A stretch of 8,340 bases of DNA, taken from positions 1-8,340 of the forward strand of contig URUT01000047.1 in NCBI GenBank assembly GCA_900551105.1, given 5' to 3'. A model generated the notes under the pieces. That model searched no databases, was not told the DNA's origin, and was given only the letters and a program-made list of their open reading frames with translations. Of the stretch, positions 1 to 6,263 are shown piece by piece (position 1 is the first letter of the stretch; the number at the start of each line of letters is the position of its first letter). The stretch comes from an uncultured Mycoplasmatota bacterium. Lineage in GTDB: Bacteria; Bacillota_I; Bacilli_A; RF39; UBA660. The position numbers and the translations under genes were made by a program.

Positions 1-75
1 AAATTTATATGCCTATATTTCTTTAAAATATAAACATAAATCATTAATTAAAATACACATATCTTTACTTTAGAC
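1..75 (-). other. AT-rich leader beyond the leftward promoter, no gene seen
   Basis: This stretch holds only very AT-rich sequence. On the minus strand there is a 15-codon open frame without a convincing ribosome-binding site, and a weak AT-only hairpin (arms 14-20 and 26-32). It is probably the 5' leader of whatever the promoter at 82-111 transcribes. Confidence 0.35.
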
Positions 76-81
76 AATTAT

Positions 82-111
82 ATTATACAAAAAAATAAAT
101 ATACTTGTCAA
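82..111 (-). promoter_or_regulatory. Strong leftward sigma-A-type promoter
   Basis: On the minus strand a perfect -35 hexamer TTGACA (111-106) is separated by 18 bp from a perfect -10 TATAAT (87-82). The transcript would start near 75 and run out of the left edge. No ribosome-binding site with a long open frame follows within the window, so the product is unknown. Because it lies just downstream of a probable DGR target gene, it may drive the template RNA, an accessory gene or the reverse transcriptase; that part is inference. Confidence 0.7.
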
Positions 112-128
112 TCCCTATTCATCAAAAA

Positions 129-179
129 TTAACTAACTTTGTAAGGATTGTTTCTAGTTCCATTTCCACTTGATATTTT
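129..179 (-). pseudogene. Orphan second copy of the target protein's C-terminal tail
   Basis: Read on the minus strand this encodes K-I-S-S-GNGTRNNPYKVS followed by TAA. It closely matches the last residues of the neighbouring large gene (GNGTSENPYKV, coded at about 278-313), and the nucleotides also align (CCATTTCC and CTTTGTA-GGATT blocks on the plus strand). It has no start and is preceded by an in-frame stop (180-182), so it is not a gene by itself. It is best read as the former 3' end of the large gene, or of a lost paralogue, stranded when the GC-rich segment to its right was acquired. Base composition here is host-like, unlike the segment between the two copies. Confidence 0.6.
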
Positions 180-183
180 TTAT

Positions 184-250
184 CTCTCTCGCTTGTCAGT
201 CTGTACCTCTAAAGGTTTCTCGGGACTTCTGCGACTGACGATTTCGGCAT
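184..250 (-). promoter_or_regulatory. GC-rich segment after the VR with an inverted repeat (candidate IMH-associated structure)
   Basis: Immediately downstream of the target gene's stop codon lies a segment much richer in G+C than the local background. It holds a perfect 7-bp inverted repeat, GTCAGTC/GACTGAC (195-201 and 233-239), enclosing 31 nt that contain a smaller ACCT/AGGT hairpin. It has no T tract, so it does not look like an intrinsic terminator. In the Bordetella phage DGR, a hairpin or cruciform just after the VR is needed for efficient mutagenic homing. The position here matches, but the long loop differs, so the role is inferred. Confidence 0.5.
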
Positions 251-259
251 TTTAATTCT

Positions 260-2182
260 TCACTTCATTTGCGTTTTTACTTTGTATGGATTTTCACTTG
301 TACCATTTCCGGTTACGTTGGTCGTCGATTTAAGAGAAATTGAAGGACGAACGCCAATGTTGTCGAGCAAGCCGCCCAAGGAGTTCCAGCTCACGGAACA
401 AACGAAAGCAACGTCATCCCAGATGCTTAAAGGCGACAAGGACCACCAGTTAATACCTCCAGTATTCTCTTGTAAATATGTAGAACGATTATAAATTTCA
501 CGTATATCACGCATATAATAACCAGCAAATGCCAGTTCATCTGCCGTTAATAACCCTATTTTATAAGTTAAGTTACCATTACCATTCGTTGTATCATCAA
601 CAGTAAATTTAGATAACTTTCCACCATTATTGTCATTAGGACATTTTAATGTTGGTTGCTTAGTAGAACTCAATCTATTATCTGCTGCATAATTTGTTTT
701 GTTTGTCCCATACCCAAGTCCTCCACTTACTGTACTCTTATCATTACACCAAATTGTATCTGCTAGTTTATCATCATATGAAGCTAAATTATTTTTATAC
801 CACGTTTCTAAATTCGTTAGTATTGTGCTCTTATTAGTATTTGCATGTGTACTTGCATAATCACTTGCACCAGCAGTTCCATACATAAATCCTACATACG
901 CATTGTCATTATAATTTGTATTAAATTTACTTGTATACGTTGTACCAGAGTATCTAGCAAATGCTGCATCACCACTATTATTTGCAGATGAACAAGGATT
1001 AGCTACTTTAGATGTATTATCATTATGAAGAACAAGTTTTACAGAACCGTCCCCATTTATTCTTACTATTCTCCAACATTTATTCGCAAACTCCACATAG
1101 TTGTTTTTTACAGCACCTCTAAAGTAGTAAGATGTTCCATAATCATCTTCTGCAGATGCAAGAACTGCTTCTGTTGTATTCTTGTTTGAACCTATTTCTT
1201 TATAAGTAAAACTATTTTGTGTAGCGCTTACTACATAATAAACATTATTTAAATATGTTGTTTGCATAGTTTCGGCAGTGCTTGAACCGACTCTAGAAGC
1301 ATATTTACTACCAAGATATTTACCAACTAAACTAGAATATGAATTAGCATATGTATCTGCTGTTACTGCTGCTCCAGTTAGGTTAAACTTAGTACCATTT
1401 GCTTCCCAACCGGTTCCGTAAGTAAAGTAATATGCTTGGTATGTTGATGATACACTTTCTGTTGATGTATCAACTATATCATCTAATGTATGAGCACTTA
1501 CTTCTTTTCCTGGGATGGTTATAGGTTTAGAGATTTCTATGTTATTTCTTAAGGATGCAAGCAGAGTTCCATCTTTAGCACTATTCCATCCGTTTGGTGC
1601 TCCAACAATTTGAGCTTCAGTTAACACTACTATTTTACCTTCCCATGTTTTATTTAATCCCTCATCTATTGTTGTACTACTATCCATCCATACTCTAAGA
1701 TCAAACGTCTTCTCTTCGTTTGAATTAAGCCCAACGTCAATGATTGAATAGCCTAATCTACTTCCTTCAAGTTCAATTAACGCTTTATCAGTTAACAAGC
1801 TAGATGGATTTAGGGTTGTTCCTGTTGGTGATATATTTACTTTTATTTTATTATCTTTTAAGTATGATGTACTTGTACTAGTTCTATATGCACTATCTAT
1901 TGTTATGTAAGCTCTAATATACCCTGTACAATTATTTTTTAAAGTAAAAGTAAAGGGTGTTTCTGTCAGTCCCTTTTCATCACTTTCTGGTACTGCTCCA
2001 TCTAAACTTATCTTTGCACTATCTTCAGTTAAAGTAGTATCAAAACAAGTTCTTGCTGAAATCCTATTACTCTCACTCTGTGACAAGTATAACCTAAACC
2101 AAGCATAAGAAACCCCTATTATACAAAGTACAGTTACAAGTAACGCTGAATAAAATTTCAATTTCTTTTTATTATTATTCAC
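260..2182 (-). CDS. Large surface protein with C-terminal C-type-lectin-like variable domain (probable DGR target)
   Basis: About 640 residues. The N-terminus has a Lys-rich stretch and one hydrophobic helix (residues 8-28) ending in SYAWF, like the signal/anchor of camelysin/TasA-like Firmicutes surface proteins. Residues ~40-190 look like a beta-rich domain. From ~345 comes a module with YYFRGAV and CWRIVRINGDGS (369-381), a family I recall as common in uncultured Firmicutes. The last ~65 residues hold WWSLSP (579-584), GVRPSISL (610-617) and a GNGTSENPYKV tail, typical of formylglycine-enzyme/CLec-fold ligand domains; residues ~585-609 are the candidate hypervariable surface. I start at GTG 2182, which has AGGTGAT 4 nt upstream; the in-frame GTG at 2191 lies inside that site. 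The gene has its own promoter after the tad terminator. Export and a binding role are inferred. Confidence 0.85.
   Translation of the reverse strand: MNNNKKKLKFYSALLVTVLCIIGVSYAWFRLYLSQSESNRISARTCFDTTLTEDSAKISLDGAVPESDEKGLTETPFTFTLKNNCTGYIRAYITIDSAYRTSTSTSYLKDNKIKVNISPTGTTLNPSSLLTDKALIELEGSRLGYSIIDVGLNSNEEKTFDLRVWMDSSTTIDEGLNKTWEGKIVVLTEAQIVGAPNGWNSAKDGTLLASLRNNIEISKPITIPGKEVSAHTLDDIVDTSTESVSSTYQAYYFTYGTGWEANGTKFNLTGAAVTADTYANSYSSLVGKYLGSKYASRVGSSTAETMQTTYLNNVYYVVSATQNSFTYKEIGSNKNTTEAVLASAEDDYGTSYYFRGAVKNNYVEFANKCWRIVRINGDGSVKLVLHNDNTSKVANPCSSANNSGDAAFARYSGTTYTSKFNTNYNDNAYVGFMYGTAGASDYASTHANTNKSTILTNLETWYKNNLASYDDKLADTIWCNDKSTVSGGLGYGTNKTNYAADNRLSSTKQPTLKCPNDNNGGKLSKFTVDDTTNGNGNLTYKIGLLTADELAFAGYYMRDIREIYNRSTYLQENTGGINWWSLSPLSIWDDVAFVCSVSWNSLGGLLDNIGVRPSISLKSTTNVTGNGTSENPYKVKTQMK
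332..448 (-). other. Putative DGR variable region (VR) in the 3' end of the target gene
   Basis: From codon TGG (448) to about 332 the coding strand changes abruptly. By hand count, 53 of the 99 bases in 350-448 are G or C and only 12 are A, in a gene that is otherwise AT-rich. Between the anchors NWWSLSP and GVRPSISL, about 13 codons end in C (AGC, ATC, GAC, TTC, TCC, AGC, AAC, TCC, GGC, GGC, CTC, GAC, AAC). That NNC pattern is expected when AAC codons of a template repeat are mutated at adenines. Fixed codons avoid A (TCC, TTG, TCG, GTT, CGT), as expected if template adenines are the mutable sites. Exact borders cannot be set without the template repeat. Confidence 0.75.
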
Positions 2183-2186
2183 TTTA

Positions 2187-2193
2187 ATCACCT
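2187..2193 (-). promoter_or_regulatory. Ribosome-binding site deciding the GTG start at 2182
   Basis: AGGTGAT on the minus strand matches the anti-Shine-Dalgarno sequence and sits 4 nt before GTG 2182. The alternative GTG at 2191-2189 overlaps this site and has no good upstream purine block, so the shorter protein is preferred. Confidence 0.65.
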
Positions 2194-2203
2194 ATTTTCA
2201 CTA

Positions 2204-2231
2204 TTTATATAATAACATACTTTAATATCAA
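2204..2231 (-). promoter_or_regulatory. Promoter of the target gene
   Basis: TTGATA (2231-2226) and TATAAA (2209-2204) are separated by 16 bp on the minus strand, between the tadC terminator and the start at 2182. Its position suggests that the variable protein is expressed separately from the assembly operon. Confidence 0.5.
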
Positions 2232-2238
2232 ATTAAAC

Positions 2239-2261
2239 AAAAAAAGAACCAAAAAGTCCTT
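2239..2261 (-). terminator. Intrinsic terminator after tadC
   Basis: Directly after the tadC stop the minus strand reads AAGGAC, a 6-nt T-rich loop, then GTTCTT (a 6-bp stem with one G-U pair), followed by a T run (2243-2239). It separates the assembly operon from the target gene. Confidence 0.65.
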
Positions 2262-3056
2262 CTACATACTACTAGTAAATAACATTAAAATTGAAATTAT
2301 TAAAAGTGCCATAACTCCTATACCAGTGGAAATTAACATAATCATTGTCTTACTTTCCATCTTTTCTAATCTCTCTTTATATCTAGTTTCTCTAGCTTTT
2401 TGTTGCAAGTTAGAAATATTTCTAGAGAAAGTTAACAACTGTTCTTGCTTCCTTTCCTGACTACCTAAACTAAGACGATATAAAAGTCTCATCATACGCA
2501 TTGAATCTCTAACTGGAAAGTCTCTTGCAAAATCCATATAAGGATTAATTGTAGAATCTCCAGCATTTATTTTAGCTATTAAATCATTAAGCCCACCCCT
2601 AAATATTTGAGGTGCTTCATCTATTGATTTACCTAAAGCAACTGGCACCGTATAATGCTGAACCAAAATCTCTAAATTTTTCAAATAATAAGGAAGCATA
2701 ATATCAATTTCATGTAAATGCGTCTTATAATATTTTCTCAATTTAAGATAATTTAACTTATAAGCACCATAACCCGCTATTAAAGAAAATAATATTTTAA
2801 CATAAGTAAGATCTGTAATAAAAGCAAAGATTAATAAGAAAATAACTAATAACCCATTCTTTAATCTTGAATTAAAAAGTAACTCTACATCAACAGAATC
2901 TCCATATTTTGCTTTAGCATAAAAATCAAAATCTTTCTCTTTAAGTTTTTTAAATAAATCCTCATTATCAATAATAAACTTATTTGTACTAATACTACCA
3001 TTGTACTCTAAAATTATATATAAAATAACTCCGAGTAACATAACCTCTATCATCAT
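2262..3056 (-). CDS. tadC: TadC-like inner-membrane platform protein (T2SF/GspF family)
   Basis: 264 residues. TadB and TadC form the membrane platform on which the secretion ATPase drives pilin polymerisation. Membrane segments are visible at about 1-17, 67-82, 84-103 and 238-261. The cytoplasmic T2SF-type domain lies between them (~118-235), with LPYYLKNLEILVQHY and a basic, helical stretch before the last helix (QERKQEQLLTF, YKERLEKMESK). The start ATG (3056; a second ATG follows directly) has a strong GGAGGTGA site. That site overlaps the end of tadB, whose stop is 2 bp upstream, so translation is probably coupled. It is the last gene of the operon. The assignment rests on topology, size and context; family-level confidence is high, the B versus C assignment slightly lower. 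Confidence 0.8.
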   Translation of the reverse strand: MMIEVMLLGVILYIILEYNGSISTNKFIIDNEDLFKKLKEKDFDFYAKAKYGDSVDVELLFNSRLKNGLLVIFLLIFAFITDLTYVKILFSLIAGYGAYKLNYLKLRKYYKTHLHEIDIMLPYYLKNLEILVQHYTVPVALGKSIDEAPQIFRGGLNDLIAKINAGDSTINPYMDFARDFPVRDSMRMMRLLYRLSLGSQERKQEQLLTFSRNISNLQQKARETRYKERLEKMESKTMIMLISTGIGVMALLIISILMLFTSSM

Positions 3057-3058
3057 AA

Positions 3059-3952
3059 TTACTCACCTCCAGTATTTTCATTATAATACTTTTCACCATC
3101 TATTAAGAAATAAGTATTTATGATAATAATTCCATGTAAAAGCATAACTACATACACTTTACTAAGCATATTAATATAAGATTGCTTTCCTAAAAGCATC
3201 TGAGTAAGCATTACAAGAAAGTATAGTGCAAAACCAAATGTTAAGAATTTTTTATGATATTGCTCTCTATCCATTTTATCTCTATAAACACCTTCTACAA
3301 GCATATCAATATCTAAAAGCATATTATCTAAACTCTCACCAGAATCTTTAGCTCCCTCTCTAGTAATCTGTAAAAATAACTGATGCATATTCTTAACCAT
3401 ATAATACGGATATTTCTCATTAAAATAACTAATTGACTGCTCTATAGTACCATTTTGATAACTTAAATCAATCATCATCTTAACATCTTCAAGAACTGGA
3501 TTTTCTAAAACTCCTGAATCTCTAACACCCTCTAAAGCTTTAACAAAAGATTGTGTGGTATTAAACTCCATTATAACGTTAGTCGTATATACTTGTATTT
3601 GTTCAAATATAAATTCACTATAAACTCTTTTGCATCTTAAAAATGCTAAATAAGGAATAAATGCAATTGCAGCTACCCCATAAACAATCGCCCAAATAAT
3701 ATTATAAAAATATAGATAGCCTACTCCAGCCCCCACAATACCAAAAACAGCAACTTGAGTAACATACTGTTTAGTTGTATATTCCTCACCTAGTTCAATA
3801 GACTTTTCTCTAACGGTTTTAAAACTATATGGAGCATACTTATCATAAATACTAGTAATTTCTCTAGCAATAAATTTATAAACACTTTCTCCGTCATTTT
3901 TTCTATAAGAAATAATAAACAAAGCAATTAAAATCAGTAATACTAGCTCCAT
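3059..3952 (-). CDS. tadB: TadB-like inner-membrane platform protein (T2SF/GspF family)
   Basis: 297 residues. It is the partner of TadC in the inner-membrane platform of a Tad/type IV pilus-like machine. Hydrophobic segments occur at about 2-15, 64-82, 84-105, 236-254 and 264-284. A T2SF-type helical domain lies between (~115-232), with QVYTTNVIMEFNTTQSFVKAL and the acidic DNMLLDIDMLVEGVYRD before the last membrane pair. This N-helix, two-helix, soluble domain, two-helix layout is typical of TadB. ATG 3952 follows an AAAGGA site, and the cpaF stop lies 14 bp upstream. The C-terminus ends in a short hydrophilic NENTGGE whose coding DNA contains the tadC ribosome-binding site. No frameshift or truncation is evident. 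Confidence 0.82.
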   Translation of the reverse strand: MELVLLILIALFIISYRKNDGESVYKFIAREITSIYDKYAPYSFKTVREKSIELGEEYTTKQYVTQVAVFGIVGAGVGYLYFYNIIWAIVYGVAAIAFIPYLAFLRCKRVYSEFIFEQIQVYTTNVIMEFNTTQSFVKALEGVRDSGVLENPVLEDVKMMIDLSYQNGTIEQSISYFNEKYPYYMVKNMHQLFLQITREGAKDSGESLDNMLLDIDMLVEGVYRDKMDREQYHKKFLTFGFALYFLVMLTQMLLGKQSYINMLSKVYVVMLLHGIIIINTYFLIDGEKYYNENTGGE

Positions 3953-3966
3953 ATTATTTTTCCTTT

Positions 3967-5094
3967 CTAGGCAGCTACTTTAGGTAGTTCCATATCATTA
4001 ATATCTATCTTATTTTCTTCATTACCATTATTTACCTTACCAAGTCTAAATGTATCAGCAGGAAGCTCTACACCTTGTATAGATAAATAATCAAGTAAAT
4101 ACTTAGTAGGATTCTTCATACTAAAAGATCCATCTACACTCTTTTTATAAATAATATTTGTACAAGGGTTGTTATTTTCATCAACATAAAACTCAGTAAC
4201 CTCCATAATCTCTCTTTGAAATCTTCCAAGAGCTTTACTCATATACCCTTTAACATAAACCCCAACTTGTACATATCTATGAATAGTCGCCAAAAACTGT
4301 TTAACATCTTGATTAGTCTCCAAAAGTGAATACATACGCATTGGAATACTTGCTGCTTTATCAGCATGAATTGTTGATAAAATGTTATGACCTGAAGAAA
4401 TAGAGTTTCTAACTGCCATAACTGCTTCTGCACTACGAACCTCAGAAAGTAAAATCCATTTAGGGTTCTGACGCATACAAGTAACAAGAACATCAGTATA
4501 AGATGCAATATTATTTGTCTTCATCGCAACTATATCCCTAGTTGGAAATATTCTATCTAAGTGAAGTTCTAATGTATCTTCAATTGTAATAATCTTTTCA
4601 TTTTCTTTAGTATGACTTGCAAGGTATTTAACAAGCTCAGTTTTACCTGAACCAGTTTCTCCAGAAACAATTATATTGCAGTGTCCTTCAACACATTTCA
4701 TCAAAAAATCATGTATTTGCAAAGTACAATACTTTTCATTTAATAATTTATCTTTATTTAAACGAATCTTTGCTGGTGTCTTACGAATAACACAAGCTAT
4801 TCCATTAGTAGCAATACTATCATGTACAAAGTTTAAACGTAACTCAGCACTCTCAGCATCAAGAAACGGATGAGCCATATTAAATGTCTTACCCATTACA
4901 TTAGAACACTGGAATGCAAGCTTCTCCATAAGTGGATTATTAATCTCCGGTCTAATTACCTGATAAACACCTTTATCTAATGTTTTAAGCCATACCTGAC
5001 CACCATTACTATACGAAATATCAGTAATATTATCATCATCTAAAAACTCTTTTAAAGGTCCAAAATCAATCTCGGAAAATATAGCATCTGTCAT
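3967..5094 (-). CDS. cpaF: CpaF/TadA-type secretion ATPase (type II/IV secretion family)
   Basis: 375 residues. It is the cytoplasmic hexameric ATPase that powers pilus assembly through TadB/TadC. Walker A is GETGSGKT at 145-152. An Asp box (IITIEDTLEL, 168-177), the Walker B region WILLSEVR (213-220) and a His box with GHNILSTIHAD (235-245) follow in the order expected of this family. Walker B reads SEVR where GEVR is usual; the Glu and Arg are kept. It is shorter than Caulobacter CpaF, with only ~130 residues before Walker A and no long N-terminal extension. ATG 5094 follows GGTGAT by 3 nt, and the gene lies 18 bp after cpaB. The tail after ~350 is hydrophilic. All catalytic motifs are intact, so it is probably active. 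Confidence 0.93.
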   Translation of the reverse strand: MTDAIFSEIDFGPLKEFLDDDNITDISYSNGGQVWLKTLDKGVYQVIRPEINNPLMEKLAFQCSNVMGKTFNMAHPFLDAESAELRLNFVHDSIATNGIACVIRKTPAKIRLNKDKLLNEKYCTLQIHDFLMKCVEGHCNIIVSGETGSGKTELVKYLASHTKENEKIITIEDTLELHLDRIFPTRDIVAMKTNNIASYTDVLVTCMRQNPKWILLSEVRSAEAVMAVRNSISSGHNILSTIHADKAASIPMRMYSLLETNQDVKQFLATIHRYVQVGVYVKGYMSKALGRFQREIMEVTEFYVDENNNPCTNIIYKKSVDGSFSMKNPTKYLLDYLSIQGVELPADTFRLGKVNNGNEENKIDINDMELPKVAA

Positions 5095-5112
5095 TATATC
5101 ACCGTTCTTTCA

Positions 5113-5940
5113 TTAACCATTATTATTTGTATTATTATCATCAGTACCATTCGTATTATTCTCAGGAATATAAGCACTCTTAGATAAGATAAAATCTATA
5201 ATAACATCACTAGCAACCTGTGTAGCATTAGGATTCTCTGTATAATTAGCATTTCTTGGTACTGGAACAATAGCAATACTATTACTAGTTATGTAATCAC
5301 TCTTCTTTAAAAGTAAGAACATATCATCAGGAACCGCAAATACTAACTCTGCTGGCTGACTATTCTTAGACTCAGAAGAGAACACACTCTTACCTTGAGA
5401 ATCTTTAACAGCAATAACTTTAATACTCTCAATTAACTTAGTAAAAATAACTTTATTTTCATCATCAATCGCTTTAAAATATAAATCTATATAATCATTA
5501 GGCATAATAGAATTAGCATACGTTAAGTGTGAATTAACCTCTAAACTATAAACAGTATAGCCTTCAGGAATATTACGAACAATATAGTTAGGAAGTTGCT
5601 CCTCAGTCATTAACTGACTCTTGTAAAATAAACTGCCTTCAGGAATTGTAGAATCATAAGAAACATACTTACCAACCACTTGATTATTACTAGTTGCTAA
5701 ATTTTGCGTAGAATCAACCATACTTTTACTAACTTTAACAGATCCAACCATATCATTAGTAATTAACGTATTAGCAGCAATCTCCTGCTTAGCATAAGGT
5801 ACACTCTTTGGCTCTATTGCTTGTTTAACTCTCCAGTTATATCCTATATAAAGTACAGCTATACCAGCAAGTACACCCATAATTGTAACCGTATTTTTAT
5901 TACCCAAAAATCTCTTAATTCCAACTAAAATATTATTCAT
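5113..5940 (-). CDS. cpaB: CpaB/RcpC-like SAF-domain pilus assembly protein
   Basis: 275 residues. CpaB/RcpC proteins are Tad components acting outside the membrane through a SAF domain. One membrane helix lies at ~18-35, then a SAF domain at ~47-110 (VPYAKQEIAANTLITNDMV, then VVGKYVSYDSTIPEGSLF). An RcpC-type beta domain follows at ~120-230 with GYTVYSLEVN, MPNDYIDLYF and ELVFAVPDDMFLLL. The last ~19 residues are almost all Asn, Thr, Gly and Asp, a low-complexity tail not needed for the fold. ATG 5940 is preceded by GGAGGA. It is the first gene of the operon, behind the promoter at 5979-6007. A monoderm host has no secretin to bind, so its partner there may differ. Confidence 0.88.
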   Translation of the reverse strand: MNNILVGIKRFLGNKNTVTIMGVLAGIAVLYIGYNWRVKQAIEPKSVPYAKQEIAANTLITNDMVGSVKVSKSMVDSTQNLATSNNQVVGKYVSYDSTIPEGSLFYKSQLMTEEQLPNYIVRNIPEGYTVYSLEVNSHLTYANSIMPNDYIDLYFKAIDDENKVIFTKLIESIKVIAVKDSQGKSVFSSESKNSQPAELVFAVPDDMFLLLKKSDYITSNSIAIVPVPRNANYTENPNATQVASDVIIDFILSKSAYIPENNTNGTDDNNTNNNG

Positions 5941-5978
5941 ACAAATTCCTCCATTTTATTCTTCTCTATGATAAATTA

Positions 5979-6007
5979 ATTATAGCAACATTTAATTATG
6001 TTTTCAA
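5979..6007 (-). promoter_or_regulatory. Promoter of the cpaB-cpaF-tadB-tadC operon
   Basis: TTGAAA (6007-6002), a 17-bp spacer, then a perfect TATAAT (5984-5979), about 39 bp before the cpaB start. It follows immediately after a terminator hairpin, so the operon is probably transcribed independently of the genes to the right. Confidence 0.75.
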
Positions 6008-6187
6008 GTACAGAAAAAAATAAATCATCCAAAATGATTTATTTTTTAAACGGCCAATTGGCACAACATATACTCCATCTTCTCTTTGATAAGCAAAACT
6101 TCCAGTAACAGTAAGTACCATCAAAAATGATGGATTATTCATTAAAAACCTAGGTTTTAAAATTATTTTCGGTAATTTGTAGACATT
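5996..6187 (-). pseudogene. Decayed C-terminal fragment, probably of a DUF4143-type AAA ATPase
   Basis: The minus strand is open for 63 codons with no proper start. Its central part (codon positions ~6150-6040) reads RFLMNNPSFLMVLT, then FAYQREDGVYVVPIGRLKN. I recognise this as the usual carboxy-terminus of DUF4143-type AAA+ ATPases, which end near a PIG-C/R-LK motif. The rest of such a gene (over 350 residues, with Walker A) is absent: a stop is met at 6188-6190 and the frame upstream carries no related sequence. The reading frame past the motif runs through the terminator hairpin and is not meaningful. It is most likely a deletion remnant. Recognition is from memory of the family, not from a search. 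Confidence 0.5.
6015..6047 (-). terminator. AT-rich hairpin terminator, probably bidirectional
   Basis: Perfect 14-bp inverted repeat (6015-6028 and 6034-6047) with a 5-nt loop. Both ends are A/T homopolymer runs, so each strand offers a U tract. It sits between the ATPase remnant and the cpaB promoter and blocks read-through into the operon. Confidence 0.6.
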
Positions 6188-6204
6188 TTATTCGGTAATT
6201 TGTA
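6168..6204. repeat. 14-bp direct repeat pair beside the ATPase remnant
   Basis: TTCGGTAATTTGTA occurs exactly at 6168-6181 and 6191-6204, 23 bp apart start to start. It lies just upstream, in the sense of transcription, of the ATPase fragment. It could be an operator pair from the lost gene's leader or part of a small repeat element; I cannot tell which. Confidence 0.6.
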
Positions 6205-6221
6205 AATTTTCTATTTTAAAA

Positions 6222-6263
6222 TTAATAAAAATACTTGCTTAACACGAAGTTGGGTTAAACAAG
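6222..6263 (-). terminator. Intrinsic terminator overlapping the stop codon of the small membrane protein
   Basis: The minus strand reads CTTGTTTAAC (6263-6254), a 10-nt loop, GTTAAGCAAG (6243-6234), then TATTTTTATT. The 10-bp stem has one G-U pair. The stop codon TAA (6241-6239) lies within the 3' arm, so the last codons double as the terminator. Confidence 0.65.

Noticed and set aside
133..250. Open frame read across the GC-rich segment (MPKSSVAEVPRNL-stop, then RYRLTSERDKKYQ...)
   Set aside because: It is interrupted by TAG, has no ribosome-binding site, and its second half overlaps the better-supported tail copy in another frame. Kept only as a reminder that the segment might derive from coding DNA.
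282..494. 70-codon plus-strand open frame opposite the variable region
   Set aside because: It is antisense to the well-supported C-terminal domain and has no ribosome-binding site. It is open only because this segment is GC-rich and poor in stops.
4239..4508. Second minus-strand frame inside cpaF
   Set aside because: It is a shifted frame within the motif-bearing ATPase gene, giving a Phe/Leu-rich peptide typical of shadows.
4676..4873. Plus-strand 65-codon frame opposite cpaF
   Set aside because: Antisense to the Walker A region, with no start signals or recognisable product.
6053..6062. Perfect 10-bp palindrome GCCAATTGGC as an operator
   Set aside because: It falls on the codons for P-I-G in the conserved end of the ATPase remnant, so coding history explains it.
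6118..6133. CCATCA/TGATGG hairpin as a terminator
   Set aside because: 6-bp stem without a following T tract on either strand, and it lies inside the ATPase remnant's coding sequence.
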